From positions 1 to 64,000 of the forward strand of contig CAWEVH010000001.1 of assembly GCA_963812415.1 (NCBI GenBank): a stretch of 64,000 bases of DNA, read 5' to 3'. Made by a program: the position numbers and the translations under genes. This DNA comes from JACVRW01 sp963812415 (lineage in GTDB: Bacteria > Actinomycetota > Thermoleophilia > Solirubrobacterales > Thermoleophilaceae). This document shows, one piece after another, positions 26,670-35,437 of this stretch; the stretch's first letter is position 1, and the number at the start of each line of letters is the position of its first letter. Under the pieces are notes generated by a model. The model ran no database searches. It was not told the DNA's origin and saw only the letters and a program-made list of their open reading frames with translations.

Positions 26670-27341
26670 GTGGCGAGCAGATCCGACATCCCGCGCCGGC
26701 TCCCCCGCGGCACCCACGGGCTCGACCCCGAGCTGGTGGCCGCCTCGCAGCGCGCGCGCCTGCTCGAGGCCGTCGGCCGGGCGGTGGCCGCGAAGGGCTT
26801 CGCCGCCGCGACGATCGATGACATCGTGCGCGGCGCCGGCGTGTCGAAGAAGACCTTCTACGAGCACTTCCAGGACAAGGAGGACTGCTTCCTTGCGGCC
26901 TATGAGCAGGCCAGCGCGGAGCTGCGCGAGCACATGGTCGAGGCGCGGGCCGGCGAGGTCGGCTGGCTGGCGCGCACGCGCGCCGGGATCGTCGCCTACC
27001 TGCGCTGGCTGGCCGCCGAGCCCGACCTCGCGCGCGTGTTCCTGATCGAGGTGGCGGCCGCCGGCCCGCGCGCCGCGGAGCGTCGCGAGCGCATCCGCGA
27101 CGACTATGCCGAGCTCACGCGCGCGCTTCAGGAGGAGGCCCGCGCCGAGATGCCCTCGCTGCCCGAGCTGCCGCCCGAGATCTTCCAGGCGGTGGTCGCG
27201 GCGGTGGACGACATCGTGGTCCGCCGCATCCGCGAGGGGGGCGCCGAGCGCCTGCCCGAGCTGGAGCCGATACTGCTCTACCTCGAGGTCGCTCTGCTCG
27301 CCGGCCCCGAGGTGGCGGCCGACTCGGCTCGCGTTCGCTAG
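26670..27341 (+). CDS. TetR/AcrR-family transcriptional regulator
   Basis: A 223-residue regulator. The N-terminal HTH reads LLEAVGRAVAAKGFAAATID, then DIVRGAGVSKKTFYEHFQDK, EDCFLAAYEQA, which is typical of TetR. The C-terminal half is a helical ligand-binding domain. I choose the GTG at 26670 because the ATG at 26649 would put the palindromic operator inside the coding sequence. The longer extension is not TetR-like. It probably responds to an acyl-CoA and controls the divergent dehydrogenase pair. Confidence 0.9.
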   Translation: MASRSDIPRRLPRGTHGLDPELVAASQRARLLEAVGRAVAAKGFAAATIDDIVRGAGVSKKTFYEHFQDKEDCFLAAYEQASAELREHMVEARAGEVGWLARTRAGIVAYLRWLAAEPDLARVFLIEVAAAGPRAAERRERIRDDYAELTRALQEEARAEMPSLPELPPEIFQAVVAAVDDIVVRRIREGGAERLPELEPILLYLEVALLAGPEVAADSARVR

Positions 27342-27351
27342 AAGCTCGAGC

Positions 27352-29233
27352 ATGCCGAGGCTCTCCGACCGCCAGCTCCCGATCGCCCTGTTCGCCCTCG
27401 GCCTGCTCGCTGGCGGTCGCGGGGATCCTGCTGCTGCGCGGGTGCTTCGGCTCGGGGCCGGGCGACGCCGCGCAGACGTTCCTCGAGGACTGGTCCTCGG
27501 GAGCCGACCGCAGGGCGGCGGATCACACCGACCGGCCGCGCGTGGCGGCGGCGGCCCTTCGTGCGAACCGCGCGGGCCTCGACGGGGCGCGGCTCGACGC
27601 CGAGCTGGGCGAGGTGAGCGAGCGGGGCGACACCGCGGCGGTGGCCCGCGTCGACCTCCGCTGGCGCATCCCCGGCATCGGTCCCTGGGACTACTCGACC
27701 CGCCTGCCGCTGGTGAAGCAGGACGGGGACTGGCACGTTCGCTGGACGCCGGCGCTCGTCCACCCGCGGCTCGACGCCGACACCCGCCTCGGCACCACCC
27801 GCGAGTTCGCGGAGCGCGCGCCGATCCTTGGCCGGGGCGGCCGGGCGATCGTGCGCGACCGTCCCGTGGTGCGGGTGGGCGCGGTGGTGAGCGAGGCCTC
27901 CGACCCGGGCGCCACGGCCACCGGCCTGGCGCGCGTGCTCGACGTCGACCGGCGCCCCATCCTGCGCCAGCTCCGGGGTGGCGGGCCGCAGCAGTTCGTC
28001 GAGGCGCTCGTGCTCCGGCGCGCCGAGTACGCGGCGCTCGAGCCGGCCCTCGAGACCGTGCCGGACGTCACGGCGATCGAGGGCAGCGCCCCGCTCGCAC
28101 CGACGCGCGAGTTCGCGCGCGCCCTGATCGGCACGGTCGCCCCGGTCACGGCCGAGCAGCTCGAGCGGTTGGGCGACGACTACGCGCCGGGCGACCAGGT
28201 CGGGCAGTGGGGGCTCCAGCGCCGCTTCGAGCGGCGCCTGGCCGGCACCCCCACGAAGCGGGTGGTGATCAGGGCGAGCGCCGGCACGCCGATCGCCACC
28301 CTGCTCGAGCGGAACGGGCGGCGCGGGCGGGCGCTCGAGACCACGCTCGACACCGGCGTACAGCTGGCGGCCGAGGCCGCCCTCGGGCAGGGCGGCGACG
28401 AGGCGGCGCTGGTGGCGCTCGCCCCGTCGAGCGGCGACATCCTGGCGGTGGCGAACCGGCCGGTCGATTCGAGCTTCAACCGCGGACTGGAGGGCCGCTA
28501 CCCGCCCGGATCGACGTTCAAGGTCGTGACCACCGCCGCGCTGCTCCGGGCGGGGCTCGCCGTCGATGAGACGGTGGACTGCCCGGCCACGCTCAGCGTC
28601 GGCGGCAAGCTGTTCCGCAACTTCGAGGGGGGCGCCGCGGGCGCCGTGCCCTTCAGCCAGGACTTCGCCCAGTCCTGCAACACCGCGTTCGTGAGCCTCG
28701 CCGACCGCCTCGAGCCGGACGCCCTGACCCGGGTCGGGCGCGACTTCGGCCTCGGACCGCGACTCGAGCTGCCGCTCGCGGCGCCCGCCGCGTCGGTGCC
28801 GCCCGGTCGCAGCGCCGTCGAGCGCGCCGCCGCGATGATCGGTCAGCACGAGATCCTCGCGAGCCCGCTGTCGATGGCAGGCGTGGCCGCCACCGTCGCC
28901 GCGGGCCGCTGGCGGCCGCCGCGGCTGCTCACGGGCGAGCTCGGCGCGAGCGCGCGGCCACTCCCGGCGGACGAGCGCGACACGCTCGCAACGCTGATGC
29001 GCTCGGTCGTGACCTCGGGGACCGGCACCGCCCTCGCCGCCCTGCCGGGTGAGCCGGCCGGCAAGAGCGGCACCGCCGAGTTCGGGAGCGGCGACCCTCC
29101 GCCCACGCACGCCTGGTTCATCGCCTACCGCGAGGATGTCGCGGTCGCCGTGCTGGTCGAGAACGGCGAGTCGGGCGGCGCGGTGGCGGCTCCGCTCGCC
29201 GCGGCCTTCTTCGGCGCGCTCGACGCGCTCTGA
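27352..29233 (+). CDS. Class B penicillin-binding protein (one frameshift)
   Basis: A transpeptidase of about 626 residues that cross-links peptidoglycan. It starts MPRLSDRQLPIALFALGLLA. The frame breaks near 27410 and resumes LAVAGILLLRGCFGSGPGDA, giving one N-terminal TM anchor; the length is 3n+1. A MecA-N/NTF2-like domain (AAQTFLEDWSSGADRRAADH) precedes the PBP dimerisation domain. The transpeptidase motifs are all present: SxxK in PPGSTFKVVT (near 28510), SxN in AQSCNTAF and KSGTAE (near 29060). The layout is PbpA/PBP2a-like. It starts shortly after tetR. Confidence 0.9.
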
Positions 29234-29257
29234 GCGAGCTCGCGACGCGGGACCCGT

Positions 29258-29273
29258 GTTAGGGTGCCCTAAC
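29258..29273. promoter_or_regulatory. Perfect palindrome GTTAGGGTGCCCTAAC
   Basis: A 7-2-7 perfect palindrome lies between the PBP stop (29233) and the epimerase start. It is too short-looped for a terminator, so an operator is more likely. The TTAGG/CCTAA half-sites recall DtxR-type boxes, but the spacing is shorter than the known IdeR consensus, so I do not name the regulator. Confidence 0.45.
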
Positions 29274-29301
29274 TCTGACGCCCACGGTCGAACGAGTCGT
29301 C

Positions 29302-30342
29302 GTGACGGGCGGGCTCGGCTTCATCGGGAGCCGGCTCTGCGAGACGCTGCTTCGCCAGGGTCGCGAGGTCGTGTGCGTGGATGACCTGCGGGGCGAGTAC
29401 GCGACCGCTGCAGGGCCGGCCGCCGCGCTCCGCCTGCGCGCGCTGGGAGCGGAGCTGGTGCTCGCGGACGCGTCGGCGGCGCCGCTGCGGGGTGCCGGCG
29501 GCGTGGTGCACCTCGCGGGCCTCCCGGGCGTCCGCACGCGGCGCTCGTACGCCGAGATCTGGGCCGCCAACGCGGGCCTGACGGAGCGGCTGGTCGAGGC
29601 TGCGGGCGCCGCGGGTGCTCGCTTCGTGCTCGGCTCCACCTCGTCCGTGTACGGGAACCCGGCCGTCCTGCCCACCCCCGAGCACAGCCCCGCGCGCCCG
29701 CTCGGCGCGTACGCGATGACCAAGGCGGCCGGCGAGGCCTCCGTCCGCGCCGCGGCGCGGGCCGGCGCCGACGCGCTCACCGTGCGCCTGTTCACCGTCT
29801 ACGGACCCGGCCAGCGCCCCGAGATGGCGTTTGCCCGCTGGATCGAGGCGCTTGCCGGCGGCCGCCCGGTCCCCTGGTGCGCGCCGCTCGGCGCCGCGCG
29901 CGACTTCACCTACGTCGACGACGCCGTGGCCGGACTCGTGGCGGCGCTCGACCGCGGACAGCCGGGCGAGGCCTACAACGTCTCCGGCGGCCGCTCGCTC
30001 CCGCTCGCGCACGCGCTCGGGCTGCTCGAGGGGCTGCTCGGGCGGCGCGCGCTGGTCGAGCGCAGCGCGCCGTCGGGCGCCGAGGCGCGGGTCACGTCCG
30101 GCTGCGGGCGCAAGGCGGAGGCCGAGCTCGGCTACCGGCCGCGGGTCGAGCTCGCGGAGGGCCTGCGACTGCAGGCAGCGGCAGCACTGCCGGGGCCGTC
30201 GGCTAGCCGCCGGCGGCCTTTCGCGCCAGGTCGAGCTCGGCCTGCACCGTCTCGGTCTGGTTCGGGATCGCCAGTCGGCGTTCGAGCACCGGAATTGCCT
30301 CGTCCGGTCGGCCCGCCAGCCGCAGCGACTTCCCGAGGTTGA
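29302..30342 (+). CDS. NAD-dependent epimerase/dehydratase (extended SDR)
   Basis: A nucleotide-sugar epimerase or dehydratase. The N-terminal Rossmann glycine motif is VTGGLGFIGSRLCETLL, followed by VVHLAGLPGVRTRRS. The catalytic Ser/Tyr-x3-Lys is seen in LGSTSSVYGNP and GAYAMTKAAGEASVRAA, with LFTVYGPGQRPEMAFARWIE. The GTG at 29302 encodes the Val just before the motif; a few more residues (TVERVV) are likely upstream but have no standard start. The domain ends near 30200. The remaining frame to 30342 runs antisense to the kinase gene and looks non-coding, so the true stop is probably near 30206 with an indel. Confidence 0.82.
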   Translation: MTGGLGFIGSRLCETLLRQGREVVCVDDLRGEYATAAGPAAALRLRALGAELVLADASAAPLRGAGGVVHLAGLPGVRTRRSYAEIWAANAGLTERLVEAAGAAGARFVLGSTSSVYGNPAVLPTPEHSPARPLGAYAMTKAAGEASVRAAARAGADALTVRLFTVYGPGQRPEMAFARWIEALAGGRPVPWCAPLGAARDFTYVDDAVAGLVAALDRGQPGEAYNVSGGRSLPLAHALGLLEGLLGRRALVERSAPSGAEARVTSGCGRKAEAELGYRPRVELAEGLRLQAAAALPGPSASRRRPFAPGRARPAPSRSGSGSPVGVRAPELPRPVGPPAAATSRG

Positions 30343-31710
30343 ACAGCGCGTAGGCGTAGTTGATGTCGTCCGTTCCGGCGGGGAACGAGTCGACCGCCTG
30401 CTGCAGGATCGGGATCGCCTCGTCATAGCGGCCCTGCCCCATCAGCTCGAAGCCCTGCTCGTTGAGCGCGGCGCCGCTCGTTGAGTCGGTTGCCCCGCCC
30501 TCGTCCGCCGGCGCCTCCGCCTCCTCGGGCGCGGGCTCGGCGGGCGCGGGCTCGGCGGGGGCCGGCGCCGCCGCGGGCGCGTCCTCCTTCGGCTGCTTCT
30601 GCTTGGCCTCGCCGCCTGAGCCCCCGTTCCGCTTGCTCTGCTGCTCGCGTGCGGGCGGCGACCCGCCCTCCTCGCCGCCGTCGCCGCCGTCGCCGCCTGA
30701 CAGCAGCGCCGCGGCGCCGATGGCGAGCGCGAGCGCTGCGAAGACGGCGGCCAGCGCCGATCATCGGCAGCCGCGAGCGCACTGCCGGCGGCCGGGCGGT
30801 CCGCCGCGCGCGCGGGCGGCGAGGCCACCGGAGCGGCGACCGGCGGGGTGGGCCCCCGGCGCTCGACCCGGCGCGTGGGGGCGGTCGGCGGCTGCTCGAG
30901 CCCGCGCGACAGCTCGGACGCGAGCTCGCCCGCGGAGCTCGGCCTCCCCTGCGGGTTGCGCGCCATCCCGTGCCGCAGTGCCTCAGCCGCCGCGGCCGGA
31001 GCCGAGGGCCACGGGTCGCGCAGGTCGGGCGGCGACTCGGTGGCGATTGCGTGCGCGATCTCGAGCGGCGTGCGGCCGCTGCGCGGACGCTCGCCGCAGA
31101 GAGCCTCGAAGCAGACCGCCGCCAGCGCGTAGACGTCCGCCGGCGGCCCGGCATCATCGCCCTCGAGCTGCTCCGGAGCCATGTAGGCCGCCGTGCCGAG
31201 CACCGTGCCGCTGCGCGTGATGCGGGTGTCGTCCGCCGCGGTGGCGATCCCGAGGTCCACCAGCTTCGTCACGCCGTCCACGCGGAGCAGCACGTTGCCG
31301 GGCTTCACGTCCCGGTGCACGACGCCCTGCGCGTGGGCGTGGTCGAGCGCGGCCCCGAGCTCGGTGGCCATCTTCGCCACCCGGTCGGGGATCAGCGGCC
31401 CGCGGCGCAGCTCGCGCGAGAGCGGGTCGCCCTCCACGTACTCCATGACGATCAGCACGCCCTCGTCGTCGGTCGCGGTGTCGAAGACCGAGACGAGGTT
31501 CGGGTGGTTCAGGGACGCCCCGAGCTTGGCCTCACGCGCGAAGCGCCGCTCGGTGTCAGCGGGGCTGTCCGCGTGCAGGCGCTTGACCGCCACGAGGCGG
31601 TCGAGCCGTTCGTCCTCGCAGAGGAGGACCGAGGCCATGCCCCCGGATCCGAGGTGCCTGAGCACCCGGTAGCGGCCGTCCAAAATGGTTCCCTGCGTCG
31701 ATACAGGCAC
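30203..31710 (-). CDS. Ser/Thr protein kinase with TM helix and C-terminal TPR (two frameshifts)
   Basis: A PknB-like kinase of about 502 residues. The kinase domain has the glycine loop LGSGGMASVLLCED, VAVKRLHAD (Lys), catalytic VVHRDVKPGNVLL, DLGIATAADDTRIT (Mg loop) and GTAAYMAPEQ. A Pro/Arg juxtamembrane segment follows, then a TM helix (LAAVFAALALAIGAAALL) and an acidic Ala/Pro linker. The C-terminal TPR reads LMGQGRYDEAIPILQQAVDS and LGKSLRLAGRPDEAIPVLER. Frame changes near 30800 and 30768 each fit one inserted base (total length 3n+2). The TPR would lie outside the membrane and may be the sensor. Confidence 0.87.
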
Positions 31711-31780
31711 TCTCCGGCTGTACCCGCGCGGGAGGGCTGATAACCCGTCCGAGGGCGCCCTTAACCCAGGCCCAGCGAAG

Positions 31781-32953
31781 CTACACGCGCTGGATCAGCG
31801 TGCCCGTGCCGAGCCCGCCGCCGCAGCACATCGTCACGAGCCCGACCTCCTTGTCGGAGCGCTCGAGCTCGTGCAGCAGGGTCGTCATCAGGCGCGCGCC
31901 GGTCGAGCCGAGGGGGTGCCCCAGCGCGATCGCGCCGCCGTTCACGTTCACCCTCTCCATGTCCGGGTCGAGCTCGCGCCGCCACGCCGCAAGCACGGAC
32001 GCAAAGGCCTCGTTGATCTCGACGAGGTCGATGTCGTCCATCGTCATCCCGTTGCGGTCGAGCAGCTTCTTGGTGGCGGGGATCGGGCCGGTGAGCATGA
32101 TCACGGGGTCCACGCCGACGGTGGTCTGGTCGAGCACCCGGGCCCGCGGCTTCAGGCCGAGCGCGTCCGCCTTCTCGCGTGACATCAAGAGCAGGGCGGC
32201 CGCGCCGTCGGAGATCTGCGACGAGTTCCCGGCGGTGACCTTGCCGTCCTCCTTGAAGGCCGGCTTCAGCTGCGAGAGCGCCTCGAGGTTCGTGTCCGGC
32301 CGGATGCCCTGGTCGGTCACGAACGTGCTGCCGTTCACCTGGAAGGGCACGATCTCGCGCTCGAAGCGGCCCTCCTCGGTGGCCCGATGCGCGTTCTGGT
32401 GCGAGCGCAGGCCGATCTCGTCGAGCTCGGAGCGCGGGATCTCCCACTTGTCGGCGATCATCTCGGCGGAGATCCCCTGTGGCACCAGGTTGTACTTGGC
32501 GAGCATCTCCGGCGGCCAGGGCGACCCGACGTCGTCGGTCCACTTGAAGCCGATGCCCATCGGGATGTGGCCCATGTGCTCGACGCCCGACCCGATCGCG
32601 GCGTCGTGCACCCCGGCGGCGATCAGCGCAGCCGCGAAGTTCACAGCCTGCTGCGCCGACCCGCACTGACGATCGACCGTCGTGGCGGGCGTCTCGACCG
32701 GCAGGCCCGCCTGGAGCCAGGCGTTGCGGCCGACGTTGAACATCTGCTCGCCGAACTGCTGCACGCAGCCCGCGACGACGTCCTCGACCTCGGAGGCAGC
32801 GATCCCGGCGCGCTCGATCAGCTCCGTGTAGGTCTTCCCGAGCAGCTCGTTCGGATGGGTGTCCTTGTAGTAGCCCTTCTCCGGGTGGCCGCGCCCGATC
32901 GGCGTGCGAACCGCCTCGACGATGACCACCTCGCGCCCGTGTCCGTTCTGCAT
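31781..32953 (-). CDS. Thiolase / acetyl-CoA C-acetyltransferase
   Basis: A 390-residue thiolase for the last step of beta-oxidation or for acetoacetyl-CoA synthesis. It starts MQNGHGREVVIVEAVRTPIG. The acyl-accepting Cys is in VDRQCGSAQQAVNFAA (about residue 94). The other catalytic residues are in NVNGGAIALGHPLGSTGARL (His) and TMCCGGGLGTGT (Cys). EINEAFASVLAAW is also typical. The shared TTGACTGACCAGTCAA operator lies 44 bases upstream, facing 3-hydroxyacyl-CoA dehydrogenase on the other strand. Confidence 0.95.
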   Translation of the reverse strand: MQNGHGREVVIVEAVRTPIGRGHPEKGYYKDTHPNELLGKTYTELIERAGIAASEVEDVVAGCVQQFGEQMFNVGRNAWLQAGLPVETPATTVDRQCGSAQQAVNFAAALIAAGVHDAAIGSGVEHMGHIPMGIGFKWTDDVGSPWPPEMLAKYNLVPQGISAEMIADKWEIPRSELDEIGLRSHQNAHRATEEGRFEREIVPFQVNGSTFVTDQGIRPDTNLEALSQLKPAFKEDGKVTAGNSSQISDGAAALLLMSREKADALGLKPRARVLDQTTVGVDPVIMLTGPIPATKKLLDRNGMTMDDIDLVEINEAFASVLAAWRRELDPDMERVNVNGGAIALGHPLGSTGARLMTTLLHELERSDKEVGLVTMCCGGGLGTGTLIQRV

Positions 32954-32996
32954 CGGTTGACTTCCTCCGGGATCGATTTGCGTCTAGCCTACTCGA

Positions 32997-33012
32997 TTGA
33001 CTGACCAGTCAA
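32997..33012. promoter_or_regulatory. TetR-type operator TTGACTGACCAGTCAA, copy 2
   Basis: This is identical over all 16 bases to the palindrome at 19830-19845. It lies in the 84-base gap between divergent thiolase and 3-hydroxyacyl-CoA dehydrogenase genes, so one regulator could control both directions as well as the dehydrogenase at 18535. Confidence 0.72.
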
Positions 33013-33037
33013 CCAAGGTCGGGGGAACGCTCAGGGA

Positions 33038-33799
33038 ATGAAGAATCGGCTCGGAATCGTCGGCAGCGGCGCGATCGCCTGCGGCCTGGCGCGCGCGGCC
33101 GCAGAGTCCCACGACGTGGTGCTCCGGGCACGCAGCCAGGACTCGGCCGACCGCGCCTGCGCCAAGGTCGAGGAGGCCGCCACCGTGGTCACCGAGCTCT
33201 CCGCGCTGGCCGGGTGCGAGGTCGTGGTCGAGGCGGTGGCCGAGGAGATCGAGGTCAAGCGCGAGCTCTACCGGCTGCTCGACGAGGTGCTCGACCCGGG
33301 CTGCCTGCTCGCCACCACTACCTCGTCGCTGTCGGTGGCGGAGCTCGCGGACGCCTCGGGACGGGCCGACCGCTTCGGCGCCCTCCACGTGTTCAACCCG
33401 GTGGAGCGGATGGAGCTGGTCGAGCTCTCGTTTCCCGACGAGGCCTCCGAGAAGACCCGCCGCGGCCTGAACGACCTCTGCGCGCGGCTCGGCAAGACGG
33501 CCGTGGAGGTGCCGGACGCCGCAGGCTTCGTGGTCAACCGGCTGCTCTTCCCCTACCTGTTCGACGCGGTGCGGCTGCTCGAGCGCAACGGCATCGCCCC
33601 CGAGTCGATCGACACCTGCATGAAGCTCGGCGCCGGGCATCCGATGGGACCGCTCGCACTGCTCGACTTCGTGGGGCTCGACGTGGCCGCGGCGATCGGC
33701 GAGTCGATCGGCGCGGACGTGCCGGATCGCCTACGCGAGCTGATCGCGGACGGGAAGCTCGGCCGCAAGGCCGGCGAGGGCTTCTACAGCTACGGCTGA
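33038..33799 (+). CDS. 3-hydroxyacyl-CoA dehydrogenase
   Basis: A 253-residue NAD-dependent enzyme that oxidises 3-hydroxyacyl-CoA to 3-ketoacyl-CoA, the step before thiolase. The Rossmann motif is RLGIVGSGAIACGLARAA. The catalytic His/Glu region reads RFGALHVFNPVERMELVEL, and the C-terminal 3HCDH domain reads DAAGFVVNRLLFPYLFDAVR and MGPLALLDFVGLDVA, ending GRKAGEGFYSYG. The ATG at 33038 is preceded by a GGGGGAACG region. It is divergent from thiolase with the shared operator between. Confidence 0.95.
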   Translation: MKNRLGIVGSGAIACGLARAAAESHDVVLRARSQDSADRACAKVEEAATVVTELSALAGCEVVVEAVAEEIEVKRELYRLLDEVLDPGCLLATTTSSLSVAELADASGRADRFGALHVFNPVERMELVELSFPDEASEKTRRGLNDLCARLGKTAVEVPDAAGFVVNRLLFPYLFDAVRLLERNGIAPESIDTCMKLGAGHPMGPLALLDFVGLDVAAAIGESIGADVPDRLRELIADGKLGRKAGEGFYSYG

Positions 33800-34023
33800 G
33801 CAGGTCCGGCCAGGTCCCACACGACGTCGGCCTCGCCGATTCCCTGTCGCGTCGCCATCTCCGAGACGCGCTCCCAGGGGAGCGTGGCCTCCGGCAGGTC
33901 GTCCCAGCGCGCGAGGTCGAGCGCCTCGAGGGCCGCCGTGAGCACCCGCCCCGGCTCGCCCTGCTCTCGGACCAGGGCTCGGAGGGCATCGCGCTGCGAG
34001 TCGCTGAGTTTCACGCACCACAT
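33790..34023 (-). CDS. Small hypothetical protein (77 aa)
   Basis: The product starts MWCVKLSDSQRDALRALVRE and continues as an acidic helical protein (ALEALDLARWDDLPEATLPW). I do not recognise a family. The ATG at 34023 follows GAGG at about ten bases and the composition is coherent. The much longer open frame upstream is a shadow of the CSLREA gene. Its 3' end overlaps the convergent dehydrogenase by ten bases. Confidence 0.55.
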   Translation of the reverse strand: MWCVKLSDSQRDALRALVREQGEPGRVLTAALEALDLARWDDLPEATLPWERVSEMATRQGIGEADVVWDLAGPAQP

Positions 34024-34067
34024 TCCGGGGCCGACCTCTTCCCACAACAAGCACGCCTGAGGCGAAC

Positions 34068-35408
34068 CTAGCCCCATCGACGGACGGAATCCGGGCGGCG
34101 CACGCGGAAGCGCGCCCGCGCCGCCGGGCCGGACAGGCCTTCCGCCCTGCCCACGGCCACGAGGCGGTAGCGACCGGCGGGGAGCCCGCGGAGCCGCAGC
34201 CGGAACGCGTTGGCGCCCGGGCGGGCGCTCCTGCGAAGGCTGCGACGCGTGCGCCAGCGGCTCCCCACCGCGCGCTGGACCGTGAACCGCACGCTGGCGG
34301 CGCGGTCGATCAGGTAGCGCACGCGCGGCCGGGCCCAGGGCCGGACGATCCGGGGACGCACCCGCAGCCTGCGCACGATCGGGCCGACCATCGGCACCTC
34401 GAAGGCAACCTCGAACGCCCCGGCGTCGCAGACCCCGCCCTGCGGGCGCGGCACGCCGCGCTGATCGGTGGCGGGGGGCGGGCACGGCCCGCCGCGCTGG
34501 AAGGCCGGGCTGAAGGCGTCGATCGCCATCGTGTCGGTGGGCCCGCCGTTGTCCGCGAGCGGGCCGAGCGCGGGGTCGGCGCCGCTCCTGTCTCCGCCGG
34601 CGCCGAGGCCGCAGCTCGCGCCCGCGTCGACGTTGAATCCGAGCGACCCGGGCGTGCCCGAGCAGCCGCCGACGATCGAGCCGGCCAGGCTCGTCGTGCC
34701 GGCCGCGGCGAACAGGTCGGGCGAGCCGGCGTTTCCGGCCAGCGTCACGTTGCGCAGCGTCGCCGTCCCGGTCTCCACCGCGACGCCGGAGCCGCTCGGC
34801 GCGGTGTTGCCGGTGACCGTCACGTTCACGAGCGACAGGCTCGGGGCGCTCCCGCCCTGGTGGACCCCGCCGCCCTCGACGCCTGCCCCGTTCCCGGTGA
34901 TGGCGCTCTCCGACACCGTGACCGCGCCGCCGCTGTTCGCGATCGCGCCTCCGCCGCCCGGGGCGCTGTTCCCGCTGAACGTCATCCGGGTGGCCTCGAG
35001 CGTCGCCCCGCTCGTCACGAGCACGCCGTTCGAGACCTGCGCCCCGGTCACGGTGGCGTCCGAGATCGTGAGTCGCGCGTCCTGCTCGACGAGGAACACG
35101 CGGCCGTCGCCGCCGCTCAGCTCGCGGATCGTCGTCGTCCGGGCGCCGGCGCCCGTGATGGTCAGCTGCTCGCCGATGGCGAGCACGAAGTCGGCAGCGG
35201 TGTTGTCGTGGACGCCGGGGCCGAGCGTGATCGTGTCGGGCTCGCCGGGCGTCTGGAGCTTCGCCGCGAGGATCGCCTCGCGGAGCGAGCAGTCGAGGTC
35301 GCAGACGCCGTCGTTCGTGTCTGCGGTCTTGGTCACGGCGAAGGTGGCGGCGTCGGCGGCGGGTGCCGCGACGGCGGTCAGCAGGAGTGCGAGGACGAGG
35401 GCGCGCAT
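34068..35408 (-). CDS. Secreted CSLREA / right-handed beta-helix protein
   Basis: A 446-residue exported protein. The signal peptide is MRALVLALLLTAVAAPAADA. The CSLREA motif is NDGVCDLDCSLREAILAAKL (about 31-50). A right-handed parallel beta-helix follows with Asn/Gly/Thr-rich rungs (VNVTVTGNTAPSGSGVAVET) and the choice-of-anchor Q-type block PLADNGGPTDTMAIDAFSPA. The C-terminal 90 residues are Arg-rich beta strands (RLRVRPRIVRPWARPRVRYL), perhaps a wall- or polysaccharide-binding domain. The function of such proteins is unknown; a surface role is likely. Confidence 0.85.
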   Translation of the reverse strand: MRALVLALLLTAVAAPAADAATFAVTKTADTNDGVCDLDCSLREAILAAKLQTPGEPDTITLGPGVHDNTAADFVLAIGEQLTITGAGARTTTIRELSGGDGRVFLVEQDARLTISDATVTGAQVSNGVLVTSGATLEATRMTFSGNSAPGGGGAIANSGGAVTVSESAITGNGAGVEGGGVHQGGSAPSLSLVNVTVTGNTAPSGSGVAVETGTATLRNVTLAGNAGSPDLFAAAGTTSLAGSIVGGCSGTPGSLGFNVDAGASCGLGAGGDRSGADPALGPLADNGGPTDTMAIDAFSPAFQRGGPCPPPATDQRGVPRPQGGVCDAGAFEVAFEVPMVGPIVRRLRVRPRIVRPWARPRVRYLIDRAASVRFTVQRAVGSRWRTRRSLRRSARPGANAFRLRLRGLPAGRYRLVAVGRAEGLSGPAARARFRVRRPDSVRRWG

Positions 35409-35437
35409 GTCCGTCCAACGACCGCGCGCGGCCGACG

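Noticed and set aside
29258..29273. IdeR/DtxR iron box
   Set aside because: The half-sites are similar, but the known 19-bp consensus has wider spacing and no iron genes flank the site, so it is listed only as an unnamed palindrome.
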